From Streptomyces sp. LaPpAH-108 (lineage in GTDB: Bacteria > Actinomycetota > Actinomycetes > Streptomycetales > Streptomycetaceae), in the NCBI RefSeq assembly GCF_000373625.1, contig NZ_KB891995.1, forward strand, positions 604,882 to 668,881: a stretch of DNA of 64,000 nt, given 5' to 3'. A model generated the notes under the pieces. The model did not search any database. It was not told the DNA's origin and worked only from the letters and a program-made list of their open reading frames with translations. Position numbers and translations under genes: made by a program. Position 1 is the first letter of the stretch. Every line of letters begins with the position of its first letter. Positions 1 through 6,981 of the stretch are shown here, one piece after another.

Positions 1-777
1 GAGGGGTGCCACCGCCGGGTGGTCCACGGAGCGCAGCTCCCAGCGGCGGGTGGAGGTCACCTTGATGCCCGCCTTCGCGAACGCCCTGATCACCTCGGCG
101 GGCAGGTCCGGCCGCACCCGGTGGCCGAAGGCCGCCGACACCTCGTCCGCCAGCTCCGCGAGCCGGCGCGGCTCGCCCCCGCCCGTGTACCGCTCGCCGA
201 GCAGGTCGCGCAGCACCTCGCGGTGTGTCTCGGCGCTCCAGGGCATGCCCGTGCGGTTCATCTCGGCGGCCACCAGCATCCCGGCCGACTCGGCCGTGGT
301 CAGCAGATGCATCCGGTCCGGGTGCGCGGTGCGGTCGTGTCTTCGGTGCTGGTCGGCGTAGACCTCCAGGAGGTCCTGGAGCGGCATGCGCGTGGTCGCC
401 GGTTCGAACAGGGACGACTGCGCGCCCCGGTCCGCCGGGCGCTGCGGCGGGTCGGGCGGCACGGGGCCGCCCCGGAGGCGGGCCAGGGCCGCGGCGGCCG
501 AGCGCGGCTCGCCGTGTCGGCCCTCGTGGCCCAGCAGAAGTGTCTCGGCGTCCTCGATGTCGTAGCACCGCTCGACTCGCACCCCCGTGGCGAGCAGTCG
601 CGGGTAGACCTCGGCGGTCGACCGCCACACCCAGCGCGTCACCTCCGGGCGGCTCCGTACCGCCTCGGCGAGATCGCTCTCGCGACGCACCGGACCGGCG
701 GGCAGCCCGTCCGGACCGAGGGGGGCGACGTCCACGCCACCGTCCTCGGCCGGAGCGAGTGCCCACCGGTCGGCCAT
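1..777 (-). CDS. Bifunctional 3'-5' exonuclease/DNA polymerase, PolA-like (N-terminal part)
   Basis: The reverse strand reads open from ATG at 777 to the left edge, giving 259 residues that begin MADRWALAPAEDGGVDVAPL. This opening, followed by a segment with an ERCYDIEDAETLLLGHEG-type stretch, is what I recognise from the Streptomyces family annotated as bifunctional 3'-5' exonuclease/DNA polymerase, a second family A polymerase distinct from PolI. Only the exonuclease-like N-terminal part is present; the polymerase palm and fingers lie outside the window. No strong ribosome binding site precedes the ATG. The role would be DNA repair synthesis. The family call is fairly safe, but the catalytic residues of the polymerase cannot be checked here. 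Confidence 0.8.
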   Translation of the reverse strand, partial: MADRWALAPAEDGGVDVAPLGPDGLPAGPVRRESDLAEAVRSRPEVTRWVWRSTAEVYPRLLATGVRVERCYDIEDAETLLLGHEGRHGEPRSAAAALARLRGGPVPPDPPQRPADRGAQSSLFEPATTRMPLQDLLEVYADQHRRHDRTAHPDRMHLLTTAESAGMLVAAEMNRTGMPWSAETHREVLRDLLGERYTGGGEPRRLAELADEVSAAFGHRVRPDLPAEVIRAFAKAGIKVTSTRRWELRSVDHPAVAPL

Positions 778-900
778 GTACGGGAGTGTGCCAGGGGGGT
801 CTGACAATGGCTCTGACCTGCGGGGCAGCTGGGGGAGCGGCCCCTGCGGAGGCGTCCGCCTCACGCGGTCGGCCCCGCGCCGCGCCCCCGCCCGGCGCGG

Positions 901-1689
901 TCAGCCCTTCGCGTCCCCCTCCGCGTCGTCCGGATGCACCGCCGCCTCCGCAGCCGCCGACACCTCCTTCTTCTGCGCCAGGATCGCCGCCAGCACCCGG
1001 GTGACGTACTGCTCGCTCGCGTCCTTGGTGATGCCGAGCCCGCTGAGGACGCCCTCGCCGTTCTCGTGCTCCAGCAGGGCTAGGAGGATGTGCTCGGTGC
1101 CGATGTAGTTGTGGCCGAGCCGCAGCGCCTCGCGGAAGGTCAGCTCCAGGACCTTCTTGGCGTCGGGGCCGTAGGGGATGAGGTCGGGGACGTCCTCCGC
1201 CTCCGGCGGGAGCGCGGCGGTCGCGGCCTGTCGTACGGCGTCCAGGAGCACGCCCTGGTCGATGATCGCCTTCGCGGCCAGACCGTCCGGCTCGGCCAGC
1301 AGCCCGAGGACCAGGTGCTCGGGGCGGCCCTCCGGGTTGCGGGCGGCCACGGACTCGTTGTGCGCGGCCATGACGACGGCTCGCGCGCGGTCGGTGTAGC
1401 GGCTGAAGCCCTGGCTCGGGTCGAGATCCGCCGACTCCTTCGCGACGAACCGCTTCTGGGCCGCCTGCCGGGTCACGCCCATGCTCTTGCCGATGTCGGT
1501 CCAGGACGCGCCCGAGCGGCGGGCCTGGTCCACGAAGTGGCCGATCAGATGGTCGGCCACGTCACCGAGGTGATCGGCGGCGATCACCGCGTCCTGGAGC
1601 TGGTCGAGGGGTTCGGGGTGCACCTTCTTGATGGCCGCGATGAGGTCGTCGAGGCGCACGGATGACGTGATGTTGGGGTTGGTCGCCAT
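901..1689 (-). CDS. HTH protein with C-terminal Clp N-domain (Clp_N)
   Basis: A 262-residue protein. Residues about 55-85 form a helix-turn-helix (RRSGASWTDIGKSMGVTRQ). Residues about 95-240 form the double Clp_N repeat, with HLVLGLLAEP and LGHNYIGTEHILLALLEHE matching the two repeats of the ClpC N-domain encoded at 50801-53329. There is no AAA+ ATPase module, so this is not an unfoldase. I infer a DNA-binding protein that uses the Clp N-domain to sense or bind a ligand or partner. The ATG at 1689 has an in-frame stop only two codons upstream and the only Shine-Dalgarno-like run is about 20 nt away, but a good promoter places transcription at the ATG itself, so translation is probably leaderless. 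Autoregulation is likely, because palindromes cover that promoter. Confidence 0.85.
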   Translation of the reverse strand: MATNPNITSSVRLDDLIAAIKKVHPEPLDQLQDAVIAADHLGDVADHLIGHFVDQARRSGASWTDIGKSMGVTRQAAQKRFVAKESADLDPSQGFSRYTDRARAVVMAAHNESVAARNPEGRPEHLVLGLLAEPDGLAAKAIIDQGVLLDAVRQAATAALPPEAEDVPDLIPYGPDAKKVLELTFREALRLGHNYIGTEHILLALLEHENGEGVLSGLGITKDASEQYVTRVLAAILAQKKEVSAAAEAAVHPDDAEGDAKG

Positions 1690-1738
1690 GTGTCAACCGT
1701 AAGTTGACACCTCCTCACAGTCAACCGAAGGTTGACAC
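1690..1738 (-). promoter_or_regulatory. Leaderless promoter overlapped by two TGTCAAC/GTTGACA palindromes
   Basis: Reading the reverse strand there is a -35 TTGACT (1724-1719), a 17-bp spacer and a -10 TACGGT (1701-1696), then 6 nt to the ATG. Two palindromes overlie it: TGTCAACCGTAAGTTGACA (1691-1709, 7-bp arms around 5 bp) covers the -10 and start, and GTCAACCGAAGGTTGAC (1720-1736, 6-bp arms around 5 bp) covers the -35. Their centres are 28 bp apart, close to three helical turns. This looks like a repressor-controlled promoter, most simply autoregulated by the HTH protein it drives. Confidence 0.7.
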
Positions 1739-1788
1739 GTGTTCGGGGGTGCGGCGGATTTTCGGACAAGGAGTCTCCTGGAATCGCC

Positions 1789-1808
1789 TGTCCACAGCCT
1801 GTGGACAA
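1789..1808. promoter_or_regulatory. Inverted pair of DnaA-box-like sequences
   Basis: TGTCCACA and TGTGGACA form perfect 8-bp arms around GCC (1789-1807). The right arm extends to TGTGGACAA, the reverse complement of TTGTCCACA, the Streptomyces DnaA box consensus. The left arm (CTGTCCACA) differs at one base. The pair sits about 40 bp upstream of the DUF2786 gene. An 18-mer spanning it recurs at 40682-40699. Confidence 0.5.
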
Positions 1809-1849
1809 CTTTTGGCGGGCTGTCGGTCCGGCGTGGCACGATCGACGGC

Positions 1850-2965
1850 GTGACCAGCACTGCCAGCACCGTCGAGCGCGCTTTCCGGGCCGCCCTCTAC
1901 GACGACACCGACTCCGGCCTCGACACCGGCGCCTCCCTGCTCGCCGCCGACCCCGCCGCCGACGCGGAACTCGACCGGCGCGGCCGGGAGTTCGTCGCCA
2001 CGGCCTGGCGGCGCGGCTGGCAGCCCGCCGATGTCGTACGACTCGTACGACGCGAGCTGGACGACCTCCACCTACGGCTCGTCGCCGCCCTGATCCAGGC
2101 TCAGGCGGGTGACGACCGGGCGCGCGGCCACCGCTGGGCCGCGCAGCTCGACGCCCTCCGCGAGCACACGGCCGCGCCCGCGCGCGGAAGCGACCGGTTC
2201 TCGCACGCCACCGCCGTCCTGGAGCTGTACCGGCTGCTGCTGCGGCTGCCCGCCCTGGAGCCGCTGGAGGAGCCCCGCCGGGCCGCGAGCCCGGAGGCGT
2301 CCCGCACCCTCGGCCGGATCCGCGCCCTGCTCGCCAAGGCCGAGGCCACCCCCTACCCGGAGGAGGCGGAGGCCCTGACCGCCAAGGCGCAGGAGCTGAC
2401 GGCGCGCTACAGCGTGGACGAGGCGCTGCTCGCCGCCGCCGCGCCCGCGCCGGACGCGCCCGGCGCCTGCCGGATAGGCGTCGAGCCGCCGTACGAGCAG
2501 GCCAAGGCCGTCCTGCTGGACGCGGTCGCCCGCGCCAACCACTGCCGCGCGGTGTGGAACGAACCGCTCGCCTTCTCCACGGTCGTCGGTTTCGAGGCGG
2601 ACCTGGAGGCCGTCGAACTGCTCCACACCTCGCTGCTGGTGCAGGCCACGCACGCGATGGCCAAGGCCGAGGCGGCGCAGCGGGCGGGCGGACGCAAGCG
2701 CACCAAGACCTTCCGGCAGTCGTTCCTCGCGGCCTACGCCCACCGCGTCGGCGACCGGCTCGCGGCGGTCGCCGAGACCCAGGTCACCCAGGACCTGCTC
2801 CCGGTGCTGGCCACCCGGGACATAGCCGTGACCGACCGGATGGAGCGCCTGTTCCCCGAGACCACCACGACCCGGCTGCGCGGGGTCAGCGACGCGGCCG
2901 GGTGGACGGAGGGCGCCCGCGCGGCGGACGAGGCGCAGGTACGGGCCCGGCGCCGACTGGACTGA
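1850..2965 (+). CDS. DUF2786 domain-containing protein
   Basis: The GTG at 1850 opens a 371-residue protein beginning VTSTASTVERAFRAALYDD, a familiar start for Streptomyces DUF2786 proteins. The reading frame is open further upstream, but the extra residues run through the DnaA-like palindrome and the divergent promoter, so I reject them. The DUF2786 core is the segment around residues 150-190 (TLGRIRALLAKAEATPYPEEA, then EALTAKAQELTARYSVDEAL), a short helical domain of unknown function. A basic stretch (GGRKRTKTFRQSF) lies near residue 290. No membrane segment or signal peptide is visible. Function is unknown. The gene is divergent from the HTH-Clp_N gene. Confidence 0.8.
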   Translation: MTSTASTVERAFRAALYDDTDSGLDTGASLLAADPAADAELDRRGREFVATAWRRGWQPADVVRLVRRELDDLHLRLVAALIQAQAGDDRARGHRWAAQLDALREHTAAPARGSDRFSHATAVLELYRLLLRLPALEPLEEPRRAASPEASRTLGRIRALLAKAEATPYPEEAEALTAKAQELTARYSVDEALLAAAAPAPDAPGACRIGVEPPYEQAKAVLLDAVARANHCRAVWNEPLAFSTVVGFEADLEAVELLHTSLLVQATHAMAKAEAAQRAGGRKRTKTFRQSFLAAYAHRVGDRLAAVAETQVTQDLLPVLATRDIAVTDRMERLFPETTTTRLRGVSDAAGWTEGARAADEAQVRARRRLD

Positions 2966-2990
2966 CGGCCCCGGCCGAAGCGACCGCCCC

Positions 2991-3067
2991 TGACCGACTC
3001 CGGCCGACCTGACCGACTCCGACCAACCCTGACCGACTCCGACCGACCCGACCGGCCCCGGCCGACC
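2991..3067. repeat. Degenerate 20-bp tandem repeat
   Basis: Three consecutive units of 19, 20 and 20 bp start with TGACCGACTCCG at 2991, 3010 and 3030, followed by a decayed fourth unit to about 3067. The array lies between the stop of the DUF2786 gene and the stop of the convergent lipoprotein gene. A related GACCGACTCCGG occurs near 3790. It looks like replication slippage in non-coding sequence. Confidence 0.7.
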
Positions 3068-3080
3068 CGTACGGCGTCCC

Positions 3081-3608
3081 TCAGTCCCCGACCTGCTGGA
3101 AGGCGCTGACCGACGCGTCCGGGGTGGTCTCGCCGGTCTTGGCCGCGACCGTGCCGTACTTCCACGGGAAGCTCTGCGGCTCGCCGCCGCCCGGCAGGGT
3201 GATCTCCATGGTGGCCGCCTTCGCGCCCTTCGCCCCGGCGTCCGCGCCGCGCACGTAGCTGATGGTGAAGGTGGCCGAGTCGCCCTTGGCGAGCTTCAGC
3301 TTCTGCGCCGTGGCGCCCTCTTGGACGGGCAGCTTCGCCGTCCTGCCGTCCTGGTGGAGGGTGACGCCGGGGAAGTGGTCCAGGGTGCAGGGCGCGCTCT
3401 GGTTGGTGATGCTCACCGGCACCTGGCCGCTGTCCCCGGCGGCGGGGGCGACGCTCGCGGAGCCGACCTGGAGGGAGACCGCACCGGCCGCGCAGGCCGT
3501 ACCGGCCTTGCTCTCGGAGCCGCCCGCCTTGCTGCCGCCGCCGTTGTCGCAGGCGGTCAGGGCGAGAGCGGCGGCGAGGGCGGTGAGGGTGAGCGGAATG
3601 ACGCGCAT
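3081..3608 (-). CDS. DUF4232 domain-containing lipoprotein
   Basis: A 175-residue exported protein. The signal peptide (MRVIPLTLTALAAALALTAC) ends in the lipobox LTAC, so Cys20 would be lipidated and the protein anchored to the outer face of the membrane. A Gly/Ser-rich linker follows, then a beta-rich domain with two cysteines (residue about 39 in GTACAAG and about 74 in APCTLDHFPG), a spacing typical of DUF4232 and probably a disulfide. Function is unknown; such proteins are abundant in Streptomyces envelopes. It is convergent with the DUF2786 gene across the 20-bp repeat. Confidence 0.8.
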   Translation of the reverse strand: MRVIPLTLTALAAALALTACDNGGGSKAGGSESKAGTACAAGAVSLQVGSASVAPAAGDSGQVPVSITNQSAPCTLDHFPGVTLHQDGRTAKLPVQEGATAQKLKLAKGDSATFTISYVRGADAGAKGAKAATMEITLPGGGEPQSFPWKYGTVAAKTGETTPDASVSAFQQVGD

Positions 3609-3826
3609 GAACTGGTCCCATCGAGGTCGTGACGGTCTCCCCGCATCATCGCCCCTGCGCGCACCACCCGAGCACGCGCCCCCGGCGGATTCACCGCTTC
3701 AGGCAGGATTCCGGGCGGCGCCGGGCGCGGGACGCCCGGACCACGTATGGACGTCCCCGGACGGCCCCGCGACTCCGTCGGCCGGCCCGACCGACTCCGG
3801 CGGTCATCCCCGTGGACCGCCCCCGG

Positions 3827-4438
3827 CTACCCCAGCCCCGAAGGCAGCTCCGACGGGAACCCCGAGGGCAGTGTCCCGCCCTCCGCCCTCGTGTACGTCT
3901 CCTTCTCGGGCCGCCCGGACCAGGTGATCTTCAGGGAGTTCTTGGTCACCGCGTCGACCATCCCCGTGCTCCGGTGGCCGGAGTCGCCCTTGCAGGTGAG
4001 GCGGACCATCCGCATGTCCGCCTCCTCGCCCGCCGTGCCGCTGCACACCGCGCCGCCGGTCGCGAAGAGCCCCGCCTGCTTGCCGGTGATCACCAGGGCC
4101 ACGATCTTGCCGCCGCTGGTGGTGATCCAGCTGCCCTGGATCTCCGCGACCGCGCCCGCGCCCCCGCCGCCGTCCTCCGAACCGTCCCCGGTCGCCGAAC
4201 CACCGGCCGTGGGCGCAGCGCTCGCCGTGGGAGAGCTGTCCGTGGAGTCGTCCCCGCCACCCCCGCCGCACCCGGTCAGCACCAGCGCGCCGACCACCCC
4301 GGCCGCCACCGCCCCGACCCGCAGGCGCGCCGCACCGGTCCGCGAGCGCTCCGCACCCGCACGCGCCGCCCCGACGCACCCCCGCACCGCACCCATACCC
4401 GTCCCCCTGCCCCTCGCCGTAGCCGTAGCCCCAGTCAC
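3827..4438 (-). CDS. Putative lipoprotein of unknown function
   Basis: 203 residues from the first ATG. A hydrophobic stretch near residues 41-56 (VGAVAAGVVGALVLTGC) ends in lipobox LTGC, so it should be exported and lipidated. The first 40 residues are Arg/Ala-rich, and a later start (for example Met15) would give a more normal signal peptide length. After the lipobox come a Gly/Asp/Ser linker and a compact domain of about 120 residues, beginning IQGSWITTSGGKIVALVITG, with two cysteines. I do not recognise the domain. The intergenic stretch at 3609-3826 between it and the DUF4232 gene shows nothing I can call. Confidence 0.65.
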   Translation of the reverse strand: MTGATATARGRGTGMGAVRGCVGAARAGAERSRTGAARLRVGAVAAGVVGALVLTGCGGGGGDDSTDSSPTASAAPTAGGSATGDGSEDGGGGAGAVAEIQGSWITTSGGKIVALVITGKQAGLFATGGAVCSGTAGEEADMRMVRLTCKGDSGHRSTGMVDAVTKNSLKITWSGRPEKETYTRAEGGTLPSGFPSELPSGLG

Positions 4439-4682
4439 GTCACGCTCCCAAGCCGTAGCGGGTCGCCCGGGGCGGGAGCCCGCGGACCGCGCAGCAAGTT
4501 ACCAGCCGTTACCCCCGCGCAGGCGGCCGGAATTGACCGCCCGGCCGGGGGAACAGGAACAGCCCGGCGCGCGTCTCTACCTGGGGCGTGAACAGGGCGG
4601 CATGCGCCGTCGTATCCCGGGCAGGCGGGAAGGGCTTCGGTAAAGCGGTCGTCAAAGCTGTAATCGCGGGAACACCCCGCGC

Positions 4683-4727
4683 GCACGTGCATCTGCTCAT
4701 TCACCTGCATGTGAACAGGGTTATGAT
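4683..4727 (+). promoter_or_regulatory. Promoter of the DUF397 gene with upstream 14-bp element
   Basis: The -35 TTCACC (4700-4705), 16-bp spacer and -10 TATGAT (4722-4727) make a good vegetative-type promoter. The 14-mer GCACGTGCATCTGC (4683-4696) ends 3 bp before the -35. The same 14-mer, in the same orientation relative to transcription, lies 2 bp upstream of a candidate -35 in front of the partner ATPase gene (5798-5785). The imperfect palindrome TTCAC-CTGCAT-GTGAA also overlaps this -35. The rest of 4439-4682 shows nothing recognisable. Confidence 0.6.
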
Positions 4728-4821
4728 CCGGGTCGGTTGACCGCAGCATCTACTGACCACAGCACCAATGACCACGGCCTTTGCGGCCACATCAGACAGT
4801 GCACCACCGGGGAGCGAACCT

Positions 4822-5088
4822 GTGGACCACTCCGTTGACAGCGTGTACGGGTACGACGTGTACAACGGCATGGCTGCCACGCAGCTGGTCGGCGTGGCCT
4901 GGCAGAAGAGCAGGCACAGCAACTCCCAGGGCTCCTGCGTCGAGTTCGCGCGCCTGCCCGGCGGCGAGGTGGCCGTCCGCAACTCCCGCTTCCCCGACGG
5001 CCCCGCCCTGGTCTACACGCGTGCGGAGATCGAGGCCATGCTCCTCGGCATCAAGGACGGCGAGTTCGACCACCTGACGGCGAGCTGA
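4822..5088 (+). CDS. DUF397 domain-containing small protein
   Basis: I place the start at GTG 4822 because GGGGAG lies 7 nt upstream; an ATG at 4768 is also in frame but lacks a ribosome site. The product has 88 residues. The DUF397 signature is clear: WQKSRHSNSQGSCVEFARL, then GEVAVRNSRFPDGPALVYT and a C-terminal helix. DUF397 proteins are partners of WhiJ-like XRE regulators in Streptomyces and are usually encoded beside them, as here (XRE at 5997, ATPase at 5154). They are thought to modulate the regulator by direct contact. The exact partner is inferred from context. Confidence 0.85.
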   Translation: MDHSVDSVYGYDVYNGMAATQLVGVAWQKSRHSNSQGSCVEFARLPGGEVAVRNSRFPDGPALVYTRAEIEAMLLGIKDGEFDHLTAS

Positions 5089-5153
5089 CAACCCGCCCGT
5101 ACGGCACGGGCGTTGGCAACGATGTCGGGAACGACGAGCGAGCCGCGCCCGGT

Positions 5154-5699
5154 TCAGCCCGCCGGTTCCCCCGCGGGCAGCAGGAACAGCGCCCACACCA
5201 TCTTGCCGTCCAGCGCGCCCGCCAGCGGATGCCAGCCCCAGCCGTCCGCGAAGGAGTCCACGAGGAACAGCCCCCGGCCCGACTCGGCGGAGAAGTCGTC
5301 GGACTCGCGGGGCACCGGGGTCTCGTGGCTGGGGTCGCGCACCGCGCACACCAGCCGCCCCGGCCAGCGCATCAGATGCAGCCGCACCGGAGCGCTGTGC
5401 TCCACCGCACGCTCAGCGGCGGACGCCGCGCCCCCGACGCCCCCGTCCGGCCGCCCCGCACCGGGCAGCGCGTGCCGCAGCGCGTTGGTGACGAGTTCGG
5501 AGACGACGAGCGCGATGTCCTCGGCGCGCGCACCCACGTCCCAGCGCTCCAGCGTGGCCCGGGTGAAGCGCCGGGCCTCGCGCACCGCTTCGTAGCGGGC
5601 GGGCAGGGCGCAGGAGGCGGCCTCGGAGACGGTGCCGGGGTCCAGTGGCGGAAGGCCCTGCCGTAACGGCTTGAGCATGGTCGATCCATTCGTTCCCAT
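5154..5699 (-). CDS. ATP-binding anti-sigma-factor-like protein (HATPase_c_2), one TTA codon
   Basis: 181 residues from ATG 5699 (GGGAG upstream; Met8 is an alternative). The GHKL ATPase motifs are present: the N-box LVVSELVTNALRHA, a G1-like DPSHETP, and the G2 motif ESGRGLFLVDSFADGWGW. This is the single-domain kinase fold of RsbW/SpoIIAB-type proteins, very numerous in Streptomyces. It is convergent with the DUF397 gene and divergent from the XRE gene, completing a triad of the AbaA/WhiJ type. Codon 12 (5666-5664) is TTA, read only by the bldA tRNA, so translation may be tied to development. The target is unknown: a sigma factor, or the XRE/DUF397 pair. Confidence 0.85.
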   Translation of the reverse strand: MGTNGSTMLKPLRQGLPPLDPGTVSEAASCALPARYEAVREARRFTRATLERWDVGARAEDIALVVSELVTNALRHALPGAGRPDGGVGGAASAAERAVEHSAPVRLHLMRWPGRLVCAVRDPSHETPVPRESDDFSAESGRGLFLVDSFADGWGWHPLAGALDGKMVWALFLLPAGEPAG

Positions 5700-5753
5700 G
5701 CGAGGCACTCCCGGGAATTCGCGGTCGTTGCGATGCAGCGGTGGCGCGGCCCC

Positions 5754-5798
5754 ATGGTTTCGGATGCGCACAGCAGATGCAAGGGCAGATGCACGTGC
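5754..5798 (-). promoter_or_regulatory. Candidate promoter of the ATPase gene with the shared 14-bp element
   Basis: On the reverse strand GCACGTGCATCTGC (5798-5785) is followed after 2 bp by TTGCAT (5782-5777), a 17-bp spacer and AACCAT (5759-5754). The -10 is weak. The element is identical to the one upstream of the DUF397 promoter and has nearly the same spacing to the -35. A partial second copy (TTGCATCTGC) overlaps the -35. Confidence 0.5.
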
Positions 5799-5893
5799 AC
5801 GAGGCCGAATTGCGCCCGCGCGTACCGCTTCTTGGCCATTTTTTCCGCCATCTTGGCCCCCACTTCGGTCCAGGACCGTGACCCTGGCATAGG

Positions 5894-5920
5894 AGAAACG
5901 GTTGACCTCTTTCCGTTTCT
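5894..5920. promoter_or_regulatory. Inverted repeat between the ATPase and XRE genes
   Basis: AGAAACGG (5894-5901) and CCGTTTCT (5913-5920) are perfect 8-bp arms separated by 11 bp. The spacer begins with TTGACC, which could be a -35. The site is about 77 bp upstream of the XRE gene start and is a candidate operator in this divergent regulatory region. Confidence 0.5.
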
Positions 5921-5996
5921 GTAACCGAACGAGTACTGCTCGAAGTGTTTTAGTGGCAGACTGCGGCATCTGAAGACGGTTGGGGAGGCTGGCGAA

Positions 5997-6866
5997 GTGA
6001 GCGCGGGAGAGCCCGGATCGGTGGTGCGGCGGATGCTGCTCGGCTCGCAACTCAGGCGGCTGCGGGAGGCGCGCGGCATCACGCGCGAGGCGGCGGGGTA
6101 CTCGATCCGCGCCTCCGAGTCCAAGATCAGCCGGATGGAACTCGGCCGCGTGAGCTTCAAGACCAGGGACGTCGAAGACCTGTTGACGCTCTACGGCGTC
6201 GACGAAGAGGCGGAGCGCGAGTCGCTGCTCTCCCTCGCCCGGGAGGCCAACGTGGCGGGCTGGTGGCACAGTTACACCGACGTGCTGCCCAGCTGGTTCC
6301 CCACCTACGTCGGCCTGGAGGGCGCCGCCCACCTCATCCGGGTCTACGAGGTCCAGTTCGTGCACGGCCTGCTCCAGACCGAGGAGTACGCGCGCGCGGT
6401 GGTCCGGCGCGGCATGAAGGGCGCGAGCACCGCCGACGTGGAGCGCCGGGTCGCGCTGCGCCTGGAGCGGCAGAAGCATCTGCTGGCCGAAGACCCGGAC
6501 GGCGCCCCCGAGTTCCACATCGTCCTGGACGAGGCCGCCCTGCGCCGCCCGTACGGCGACCGCGAGGTCATGCGCGGCCAGGTGAAGCATCTGATCGAGG
6601 TCTCCGAGCGGCCCAACGTACGGCTCCAGGTCATGCCGTTCGGCCTCGGCGGGCACTCCGGGGAGAGCGGCGCCTTCACGCTGCTCAGCTTCCCCGAGTC
6701 CGACCTGTCCGACGTGGTCTACGTCGAGCAGCTGACCAGCGCGCTCTATCTGGACAAGCGCGAGGACGTCATCCAGTACGAGCAGGCGCTCAAGGAACTC
6801 CAGCAGGACAGCCCCGGACCGGCCGAGAGCCGGGACATCCTCCGGGGCATCCTTCAACTCACCTGA
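5997..6866 (+). CDS. XRE-family regulator with DUF5753 domain (WhiJ-like)
   Basis: The GTG at 5997 follows GGGGAGG and gives 289 residues. The N-terminal Xre helix-turn-helix spans about residues 15-75 (LLGSQLRRLREARGITREAA, then SIRASESKISRMELGRVSFK). The rest is the DUF5753 effector domain typical of WhiJ-like regulators (GLLQTEEYARAVVRRGMKG near the middle, then RQKHLLAEDP and LQVMPFGLGGHSGESGAFTLL). It is the DNA-binding member of the DUF397/ATPase/XRE triad. I infer that it binds the shared 14-bp element or the nearby inverted repeat. Family members act in development and antibiotic control; the specific role here is unknown. Confidence 0.9.
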   Translation: MSAGEPGSVVRRMLLGSQLRRLREARGITREAAGYSIRASESKISRMELGRVSFKTRDVEDLLTLYGVDEEAERESLLSLAREANVAGWWHSYTDVLPSWFPTYVGLEGAAHLIRVYEVQFVHGLLQTEEYARAVVRRGMKGASTADVERRVALRLERQKHLLAEDPDGAPEFHIVLDEAALRRPYGDREVMRGQVKHLIEVSERPNVRLQVMPFGLGGHSGESGAFTLLSFPESDLSDVVYVEQLTSALYLDKREDVIQYEQALKELQQDSPGPAESRDILRGILQLT

Positions 6867-6981
6867 GAAAAATGGACTGTTGACGGGCCCGCGCGGCCTC
6901 GGTCGCCCGTGTGCGTCAGTACGATTGCCTGTGATCAGAACCCGGCGTGGCAGTGTCGTCCGCTAGCGAGTGAGGGATCAC

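Noticed and set aside
1739..1849. N-terminal extension of the DUF2786 protein from an upstream in-frame start
   Set aside because: It would run through the DnaA-like palindrome and the divergent operator, and homolog-like sequence begins only at GTG 1850.
2991..3067. Tandem repeats considered as a CRISPR-like array
   Set aside because: Units are directly adjacent without spacers and there are no cas genes in the window.
5129..5158. GGGAAC-N19-GTT sequence resembling a SigR promoter
   Set aside because: It points into the 3' end of a gene on the opposite strand and drives nothing; the spacing is also one base long.
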